A stretch of DNA of 64,000 bases from Panaeolus papilionaceus (Eukaryota > Basidiomycota > Agaricomycetes > Agaricales), in NCBI GenBank assembly GCA_015501605.1, contig JADNRZ010000015.1, positions 496,001 to 560,000 on the forward strand, in the 5' to 3' direction. This document shows positions 55,676 through 64,000 of the stretch, piece after piece; positions within the stretch are counted from its first letter, which is position 1, and every line of letters begins with the position of its first letter. Position numbers and translations under genes: made by a program. The notes under the pieces were generated by a model. It was not told the origin of the DNA, ran no database searches, and was given only the letters and a program-made list of their open reading frames with translations.

Positions 55676-56772
55676 ATGTCTCCTCTGTCACAGCCCGTGT
55701 CCCTTCTTGCTTCCTTGATGTCTGCTCTGGCGTATCACGTCTACACCATCTTCCTGTTTAGCAAGTCGGACATCAAGACGACGCTGATTCCAGTGGCAAG
55801 TGTCTCCAACATATTTTGAGTATCAACCATGCTAATGTGATCGACCCTTCAGAGCTTCTTTGCCCTAGGAGCTGCACCTCTGTCTCCTACACGCAGATTC
55901 GCTCATGCCATCCAAGCGGTGCTTTGGATATACCTGCACCTCTTTCAATTTAATCTGTCCAATCAAGTCCGTGATCCAGAGGAAGATAGGCAGAACAAGC
56001 CCTGGCGGCCCCTCCCCTCTGGACGCATCACCCTCAAGAACGCCAACCGGCTCAAGAAGCTCTCCATCGCGGCATGTCTCTTTGCATCTTGGTGTTACGG
56101 CTGGCGACTATTAAGGATCAGCGCGTTCTTCACCGTCCTCATCCCAGCCTACCATGAGCTCCACGGTGACTCTCATTGGATCTCAAAAAACCTCATGAAC
56201 GCGGTAGGATACGCGTGCTTCGCCAGTGGATCGACATTAATTGCCTGTACGTCATTGAAACGCAGTCCCGGTTGCCAACCATCGTTACTGATGTAGCCTA
56301 ATATTATTTTCTGTAGCGAAGGATCGTACCCAGCTTGACTTCACTGGCACACTCTCAATTTCCGTAATATCGGCAATTCTCGCGACGACGATTCAAGCTC
56401 AGGACTTCCAAGATGTAGAAGGCGACTCACTCGTCGGGCGGAAAACGCTCCCCATCGTTTTCCCAAACTTGTCTCGATTGACGCCTATCGTCACTCTCCT
56501 AATATGGTCGTTGTACTTGACCACCATTTGGGAAATTAATGCCATCGCTAGCATCACTTTTTTTACGCTAGCAGTTGTCGTCGGCACCAGGTATTATCTC
56601 TGGAGGTCGGTTAAAGACGATCAGCTATCCTATTTCCTTTATAACGTAAATCTTCCTTGACGCCCTTTCATCGCTCGGCGGTTGCTAACCAACCAATTAA
56701 CAGATTTGGCTGGCAGGAGCTTTCGCGATGCCGGGATACTGGCGCCTATACAAAGAAGGCGCAGCCTTTTGA
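55676..56772 (+). CDS. UbiA-family prenyltransferase/terpene-cyclase-like membrane protein
   Basis: Four exons (55676-55795, 55853-56246, 56317-56645, 56704-56772) give 303 residues, about the usual UbiA length. The first Asp-rich motif is NQVRDPEED (Asn77, Asp81, Asp85) before NKPWRPLPSGRI. The second is QDFQDVEGD (Asp201, Asp204, Asp208) before GRKTLPIVFP. These bind Mg-diphosphate of an isoprenoid substrate. Several membrane helices are evident (ISVISAILATTIQA, IASITFFTLAVVVGT), and the end reads WLAGAFAMPGYWRLYKEG. Intron 1 has a GC donor (GCAAGT) with a normal AG acceptor, required to keep the frame. Members of this fungal clade are called UbiA prenyltransferases, and some relatives are UbiA-type terpene cyclases; which applies here is open. 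Confidence 0.83.
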
Positions 56773-57476
56773 TTTCCTCACTTGAAAAACCCTCTTCTCT
56801 GTACTCTCACCCCCACGCTCCTACCCACGTCTCCACGTCTCTCCACGTCTCTCCACGTCTCTCCACGTCTCTCCTACGTCCTTTCTATATCTCCATGACC
56901 TTGTTGTAATTTTACTGTAACGCTCTTCATCGACATCACGCACCTCTATCCCAATCAACGACTCCCGCTATTCTTCACGCTGCTTCCATTATGTGTAATC
57001 CCTCAACACTATTCCGATGCCTCGTACGAAAACCTATTACGCGTTCACGACGTCATCTATTCGTAACTTCCCCTCAACACTAGCAACTGCTAATTATGTA
57101 CTTTGTATATTGTACTACTTACTCTATCTCCTTGTCTCTGCCTCCGATACTGTCGGCGCACTTCATGTTCGTTGACTGCTATGCTGCTTATTTGTTGGTT
57201 TATCGTAGTCTTTGATGAAAGAACTCACCTTTTTTGAAAAAAAAAAAACCGGCGGGTTGTGTACGGTTGACATAAATGCTGCGCTTCGTGATAGCAGGCA
57301 AATATTCATGATACTAAGTGACACTCGCTCATCATAGAGCGAGATTGGGCCGAATCAGTGCGATAATAAAAATATGATGATCTAAGCGATGCAATATACA
57401 GGAAGGAAGGTATAAAATTATGTATGATATTCTAAGCGCAAAAACCGAACTTTAATAATAACCGAAATTACTTCTT
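56773..57476. other. Intergenic region between convergent UbiA and RFC1 genes
   Basis: Holds the decamer repeat at 56831-56870, a poly-A tract near 57236-57248 and the 3' flanks of two converging genes. No gene seen. Confidence 0.5.
56831..56870 (+). repeat. Decamer tandem repeat, four units
   Basis: CTCCACGTCT occurs four times without interruption, with partial units on both sides. It lies just 3' of the UbiA-family gene. Confidence 0.9.
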
Positions 57477-60400
57477 TCAAGGCTTCGATGACTTCGCGGG
57501 CGCCTTCTTTTTCTTCGGAGCTTTGATAAGGCTGTCCTTGGTAATATCGTCGGCTTCTTTGTTTTTAGATTCGTCGTCTGATGCTTCTTCAACATCATCT
57601 TCAACCTAGATACATCATGGAGATCATAAACGACGGAAACACAGGATCAAAACAGAGTATCCTTACAAAAGCATCCTCAAAATCAGGTGCCGGTCCCCCG
57701 GCCAGCTTCTTGGGCGCCTTGCCCAAGTCCTGTGCCTTATGGAACGGTACGGGATGCTCGGTCGAGTTGTATCTACGGAAACGGAGCTCAGTTTCAAATT
57801 GGCAAATCATACGGGTACTCCTAACTTACTTTTTTGTGAGAGCAGTCTTGGTTGCGGCTGGTATCTTCTTCAGAACAAGATCGTCTTTCTTGTCGTCAAC
57901 ACCAAGTTCAATTATGGTGTCCCAGTCTTCTTTTGAAATGTAATAATCATCCATGCGCCCGATAACATCATCGACCGCGCTCTGCAAAATATAGTTAGCA
58001 ACGCAGCACGAATTGATATCAGAGAGGGTGATGCATACGGCTCCTTCATCGATAAGTGGCTTGATAATATGGCCGTAAAGGGAAGGGATATACGACTGCC
58101 TGATTTCAGATTTATCACCAGAAACCTTGAGTCGCATACGGATCTGGACGTCGGCCAGTTGCCTGTTGAGTTTATTTTGCTTGGAATTTTGGCCGAGCCA
58201 TCTAATAAGGAACGGCGCAAGAATTGTCAATAAATGGCTACGAACGGGCGCCCAGGAGTTCAGCAATACTTACTGGGGAAACGATAACGAATTTGGGCCT
58301 CCCCAGTGGGGACCCTGCCCGTATAGCATGGAGGCGGGCATGACAGTGGAACATACTGCATGCAGTGGCATCAAGCTCCAGTGCTGTTCGGGGCTACATG
58401 GTTATGGATCGGTCAGCTATAATGCACAGCAAAAATAAAATAAAGGGAAAAAAAGTAAATACACACCCCATTATCATCGATCCAACAATATCTCCATCAG
58501 AAATAGACGATGCAGCACGGTCCATAAGCTGTAGGTCCTTGAGTATCTTTTCCGGACCGGCCATATTCCTGCTCTTCGCAGGTTGAGTCTTCAGATAATT
58601 TTCCTAATGAAGAAAATAGGTCAAAAAATTGCATAATTCAAATTGCACAGACTCAATGCACGTCATCTGATTACCGACCTGCATGAATAGGGGCATAAAG
58701 GAATGGTCTTGGAAGTAATACTCCATCTTATCACCTAATGTCTCCCGCGAAGTTGGCGCAAAGACAGAGGGACCCAGAAGTTTAGTCGTTATGTCGAATG
58801 GACTTAACATGGCGTGCTTCTCATTCATCTTAGCGCTGTCAAGCCACTCTCAGTTCCGTGAGCAACCTTCAATATAATGAGTACTTACAGGGCTTTCCCT
58901 TCATCAAAATCCATGGTACTGTTGGACAGTTTCCATGTCGATAGCATGTTAAGGACCTGTCGAATATCCGACTGTGCTCCAGTGATGAGCTGGTCGATGA
59001 CATTGGCTGGAATCTTTAGCTTTTCCCTATATCCTTATTGAATATCGTCATTGTATGATATCCGGGGACATGCTTACTTAAAGGCAATGGTGAGAATACG
59101 TGAGCGAATAGCCTGTGCCTGTGGTCTGTAACGCAAAATAAATATGGGAAAATGCAAGGAGATAGGGAGGGTATCAACGAACTTATGGAAGGGAAGTTTG
59201 AAGGTCGTGGATAGCAATGGTTTCAGCTTCTGCGCGTTTCCATCATTAGCAATGCAAATGATTGGAATCTGAAACAGTCAGCCAGACAATGTGAGCAGGC
59301 AAAAACTAAACATCAAAAAGAGTCTAGTTACCTTCGATTTCTTGATCAGGGCATTGAGGGCACCGACACCTCCACGGTCACCTGCTGACATACCATCCAC
59401 CTCGTCCATAATTAGACACGTTTTATCCGTGATTGTGACGCCCAGAGAGTTAGTGTCCTAAACGTCAGGGTAAACGCTACTCTGACTGCCGTTTACACAA
59501 AAGGCCACTCACGCTAGCCCCCTTGATGAAACCATCCAGAGATGTATTATTGATATTCATACCCTCCTGCAATTGTCCATCAGCGTCTGCCCACAAGGTG
59601 CCAAAGTGGGTTTCAAACCTCGACTAGCTTTTTGCTTCGTGCATCACTAGCGTTCATCTCGATGGGCGTGAATCCAGCGAGTTTAGCACAAATATGTGCA
59701 CTTGTGGTCTTTCCAATTCCCGGTCCACCGGTGATAAGAATTGCGCGGTACACGTTCAAGCCATTTTTACCTGGCTTCTTGAACCCGCACTTCAAACTGG
59801 CAGGCCTACAAAAATGTTTAGAATGTTGGTCAAAAGAAAGCCCCGGAATAGATTTACCAGTCAGTTAACCATTGCAGGATTTTCTCCACTTGACCCTTGT
59901 TACCACAAATTTCCTTCAGGTTCTGGGGTGCATATCGTACAGTCCAAAGTTGCATTGCTGGATCCTGGGCTTTCCCCGCTTTGACCTCCTTCTCTCGTTT
60001 CTCCATCTCCTTTGCCGCTTTGAGAATGTCCGCTTGCTCCTTTTCCATTTTCTTTTTCGTCTTCTCGTCGACTTTACCATTTCCTAATCCCTTTCGCGTC
60101 GCTATCAAGTTGAGGAGCTCGTCCTCATTGATTGTCCTCAAACCATGCTTCTTGATCGCCGCCAGCTTGCTAGGACCAGCACCTTCGCCTAAAACGACAT
60201 AGTCAGTCTTACTGGAAGGTTGTCCTACAACTCGTCTGCAACAAAACCGTCAGAAGGGTTCAAGCAGCACGGCAATCTCATTCCAACTAACCCTCCAAAT
60301 CTTTTTGCGAGATCAATCGCTTCGTCCCGGGAAAAGGCGGTCAGCTCGCCAGTGAAAACAAAAGCAAGACCCGCCAATGCGTCTGGTGCACCATCAGGTA

Positions 60401-61492
60401 TGTCTTTGGATCCATGAACAACGGGCCTGGCGAGTTGTGCGGCTTTCTTAGCAGCCCAGCTACAAAATAATGGTCAACGTATCAATTTTAACTGCAGACC
60501 ATTCAACATACTCGAATTTCTTGGCTGCAGGTGCAGGTGCTTGAGAAGGGCCTGTATCTGGCTGAGACGCTTTCACTTTTGACGCGGAAGACTTTTCGAC
60601 TGTCTTCTTTGGTGTCGGTTTGGCCTTCTTCTTTGGCAAAGATTCCCCTTCCTCCTCCTCAAAATCGTCCTCTGACCCATTATCTGTAGGCTCCATGTCA
60701 TAATCCTCATCTTCGCGTTTTTTGCCCTTCGACTTCACAGATGATACTCTAGGCTTTGAGGCACCGTTTTTGGAGGATGTTACGGCAGGTTTCTTCCTTG
60801 GCGGCGAGTTTTCCTCTTCCTCGTCACTGGATATGATAGCTGTCTTGCGTTTCAGAGAAGGCGCGCGATTCCTACGGCACGAGAGTTAGCAGCTGTCGGT
60901 GAGTTGAGGTGTAAAAAAAGGATGTGTACTTAGACTCCTCTAAGGTAATCATATAATAAGTATTGGACATCAATGAAAGTGTATGGGTTTACATACCTTG
61001 CTTCTTAACCTTTGGCTTCTGCGGGGAAGCTTCCAAGGGTTCATCGTCACTATCATCCACTACCATTGCTTTTGAGGGCCTTGATAGACCAGGTTAGATT
61101 TTTAATGCGTGAAACCGACAATATGGAGTGATGGACATACAATGGCTTGGGCTTGGTGCGTTTACTGCAACAAGTTAGTACTCATACACAGACTCGTGCT
61201 TGAACGACTCGACGGACCTCTCTTCGTCATCTAGAAAAGCGGTAAGCAACAAGTATTACGCAGAGTCTTAGAAGCTCACCAACGACGATCGCGTTACTCT
61301 TCTGAGAACCCAAAGTGGATGGCTATCATGAGCTTGTTAACAAACATCCTGACTATAGCGTGGAGCACTGACTTGAGACGAGTTCTTCACTACAGGTTTT
61401 GGCTTGCCACCTTCTGGGCCAAAGAACATGAGCAGATTACTACCAGACTTGGTGGGTTTGACGGGTTTTGCGGATTTCGTGGCTGGAGGCAT
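57477..61492 (-). CDS. RFC1: Replication factor C large subunit
   Basis: Largest subunit of the clamp loader that opens PCNA at primer-template junctions. Start ATG at 61492 (first exon 61373-61492), stop at 57477-57479 (last exon 57477-57605), with many short introns between; not all inner borders were fixed. Order of parts: N-terminal [11 protein letters not shown], possibly PCNA-binding; charged, basic/acidic linker ([20 protein letters not shown]); BRCT domain ([39 protein letters not shown]); AAA+ domain with Walker [12 protein letters not shown], Walker [18 protein letters not shown] and sensor region ICIANDG; then the RFC1-specific C-terminus ([27 protein letters not shown]) and a lysine-rich tail ([15 protein letters not shown]). 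Walker A has Gly where many RFC1 proteins have Pro (GGPG versus GPPG). Confidence 0.93.
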
Positions 61493-63187
61493 GGTGGTCG
61501 CGGTTAATAAGACACAACAGCGTGACGGTCAAAGTAAATGAGTCGCCAGCGTGTTTGTGCCAAGCATGTGACTCGACGCGTCAATAAACGTGACTACTTT
61601 GTCACCGCGCTTTTGAGTCTTGACTTTGACTTGAACTTTAACTCCTAAGTACCTACTGGATACTTTTAATTCTTAGCTCTACTCAAGCGTTGAAACTGAT
61701 CCAAACAGTGCACATCCGCCTTTCTGGCTCATGTGAAACTCCATCTATTTATCCTCCTAGAGGCCGAATCTTTGGGGTCTGGAATTCGGATGGTGTCCTG
61801 AGTCCATTATAGATCACTTCACGGTTTTCACCTTTGCTGCGCTGAAACTATGTCGGTATCTCTACCCTGGATGATTTTGTGTTAAGTGAGGAGTGGAATG
61901 GTCAATCTCGTGCCATGGTCTGTTCTCGGAAACTCGTCAGCAATTATCAGGTCAAACTTAAAACTTTCTGATATCTTTAATTAATGCAACAATTTGGGTT
62001 GCTAAATATCATAATCTACCGTAACCCGGTGGATCGTAGTGCCTATGAGAGCCACGGCGCCTATACCCAATCATTGCTCCTGTTCCAACTGACGGCAGCT
62101 ACATACCTTGTTAAAATGTGCATGCCCAACGGGCACATAACCACAAGCACATTATGCACATGAAACCCTTTTTTATCTTCTTCAATATATCATACGCACG
62201 AACACACTCTGACTCTAGTGATTCGACAGCCTCTGCATATACTCTCCACTGCGTGAATGATCTGGATCTTCGCTGACTGCAATCAAGACGCGGCGGTCTT
62301 TACCCGTTGTTGCTTCCTGTACATATTCCTTAACTTGTCTCACCTTGCGTATCCACCGTTATGCTGTATTCTACAGTCTTGCGAGGACAACATAATCTTG
62401 ACTCAGCATTGACGGTGTTATATGTTTGACAGCTGCCAACAAACCAATCCTCCCTGTATTTAGGTCGTCGGTCTTTGGTGATAAGGGACGCATTTGCACC
62501 CCCCTCCCCAGTCTTCTGGCCCTCAGTTGTGCTTATGCTCCCCTGCATTCTTACTGCGCTGTCTCTTTGTCTTCTGATGGTTAGCAGGTGTCGTACACTG
62601 CACCTCATGCCCCGAGACTCGGAGCACCTCTCACGCAAGTGCGTACCCTCTTGACGTTGGCCCAAGTGGATAAATCCCCGTATTCTGCATGCCTCGTTTT
62701 CGCCCCCTGTGTGGCGGGATCAAGCAGGGATAGAGGAGACGTCGGGGTTCTATCATATTACTATACGCGTATTGTATTTACGCTGAGAAATCGTCAATGA
62801 CAGCGTCACGGTTGTTTTGAGCATCCCATTGAGTTCACTGCGACACGTTGAACCGCCGTAAAATTAAATTAGGGAAGCTCGGATACTGCAGTTTTGCCTA
62901 TTTGTTCTATGCGGTTACTGCAGTGTTTCGATGTGACGCAAGGAGTATCTTTTTGTTATACATCTGGACCAAGTTGACCTCAGCGAACCCCCTGTACTGT
63001 ACCCACTCACTACCATAAGCGGTAGAAAATACTCCAATTGGGTTTAGCGGTGCAGAACGATGATGACAACCTGCTTGTTCCCACATCCAACTCTTCCTGA
63101 TTCGAAGGTCCAACATCAGCCATAACCAAGATTCAAGCCTGACACATTGCTTTGACGCTACAGACTTTGAATTCTCTTTTCGCCTAC
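61493..63187. other. Gene-poor divergent region, RFC1 to ICMT-like gene
   Basis: Promoter of RFC1 on the left and of the gene at 63188 on the right. Short frames at 62330-62800 lie on both strands and look like chance. Nothing else is supported. Confidence 0.5.
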
Positions 63188-63952
63188 ATGTCGCTCCTGA
63201 GAATACCGTTAAATCTTGCAGTAATACGGGTCGTCCGTCTCACCATGACCCCGCCCTGGTCGCGGTTAAACAAAGATGAGCCGAAGGGCGAAGCTGGCGC
63301 GGAGGTTAGCCTCATGCCTACTGCACTCAAGGTGAGATTTTCATGAATTTCCATAGCTGGTCTCTTAACCACCCAACACTTTACATAGACCTGGGCGTAC
63401 ATCATGGGTCTGTCTGAAATAGCTGTGATTCTTGCATCATCATATCCCGACTCTCCATTTGCCCAAAACGTTCTGAATCTTCTTGTTCATCGTCCTGTCG
63501 ATCCCAAAGAAGTACTAACACTACCCCCCGTATCTATCCTTGCCTACCTTTTAACTTTCATGGGCGGCTATGTGCGGTCAAGCTGCTATCACGCTCTGGG
63601 CCCTCTATTCACATTCGAAGTTGGGATCCAACGAAACCACAAGCTCATCACCAGCGGTCCTTACAGTATCGTCCGTCACCCATCCTACACAAGTGGAGCA
63701 ATTGCTCTTCTCGGAGCCCTACTGTGCCATACCATCCCAGGATCATGGTCTATCGAGTGTTCTGGGATATTCACTTCTTGGTGGACCCCGTATATGATCA
63801 CAGGATGCTGGGTCTTCGCTATGACTGTGGCTTCTCTGGTTATCGGTCCTCGGCTTGATAAAGAGGACGCTTTGTTGCGAAACCACTTTGGTGCAGAGTG
63901 GGATCAATATGCTAAACGGGTGCCCCACAGGCTGATGCCTGGGATATACTGA
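63188..63952 (+). CDS. Isoprenylcysteine carboxyl methyltransferase-family protein
   Basis: ICMT-type integral membrane enzymes methylate the C-terminal prenyl-cysteine of CaaX proteins, using S-adenosylmethionine at the ER. Two exons (63188-63331, 63389-63952) give 235 residues. Hydrophobic segments at VSILAYLLTFMGGYV, SGAIALLGALLCHTIPG and MITGCWVFAMTVASLVIG are membrane helices. The diagnostic C-terminal motifs are present: LITSGPYSIVRHPSYTSG and RLDKEDALLRNHFGAEWDQYAKRVPHRLMPGIY (split here: RLDKEDALL / EWDQYAKRVPHRLMPG). Mushrooms carry several such genes, so this may not be the housekeeping STE14; the shorter N-terminus and weak similarity there support a paralogue. Complete within the window. 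Confidence 0.82.
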
Positions 63953-64000
63953 CTTCTGAGTCATTATCTCTGCGGGCTCGTATTCATGTAAATATACCCT

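Noticed and set aside
36000..56772. A secondary-metabolite cluster linking the P450 and the UbiA-like gene
   Set aside because: They are 15 kb apart with housekeeping genes (ADE2) and unrelated genes between them, and there is no other biosynthetic core enzyme.

Overview
The window is nuclear DNA from a filamentous basidiomycete, almost certainly an Agaricomycete (mushroom-forming) fungus. Genes are split by many 45-110 nt GT-AG introns and lie on both strands without operons. The content fits: a CYP63-like P450, an F-box/LRR family, a fused ADE2, a basidiomycete-type UbiA protein and a family-1 pectate lyase. I rebuilt exon structures by hand from frame continuity, splice sites and, where possible, comparison of paralogues inside the window. 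No transcript or database evidence was available.

Left part (1-24.7 kb) is duplication-rich. Three tandem plus-strand genes (942-3424, 4817-7285, 10036-12497) encode S33/TAP-like serine hydrolases with the same 12-exon architecture, and eleven of the twelve exons match in length. Copies 2 and 3 lie in a segmental duplication of about 3.5 kb that also copied the promoter. Its second unit truncates an F-box/LRR pseudogene. An alpha-arrestin-like gene (13259-15476, minus) and a small single-pass membrane protein (17571-18295, minus) follow. Next come relics of the F-box family: scraps at 18.8-19.35 kb, a nearly full-length pseudogene (20349-22402, minus) and one intact gene (22733-24709, plus).

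Middle part (25-46 kb) is mostly single-copy genes: a WDR89-like WD40 protein, an NmrA-like NAD(P)-binding protein, and a 1847-residue protein with nucleotidyltransferase-like motifs followed by ankyrin repeats. Then come cystathionine gamma-lyase, a 13-exon P450, a secreted pectate lyase and the bifunctional purine enzyme ADE2.

Right part (46-64 kb) has an unrecognised 865-residue protein with a Cys/His C-terminus, a protein that may be p31comet-like, a UbiA-family membrane protein with a GC-AG intron, the replication factor C large subunit, and an ICMT-family methyltransferase. Gene-poor stretches are at 15.5-17.6, 49.5-52.1, 53.7-55.7 and 61.5-63.2 kb.

The genes do not form an obvious pathway. 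The most intriguing items are the NTase-like/ankyrin protein and the expanding hydrolase array interleaved with a decaying F-box family.
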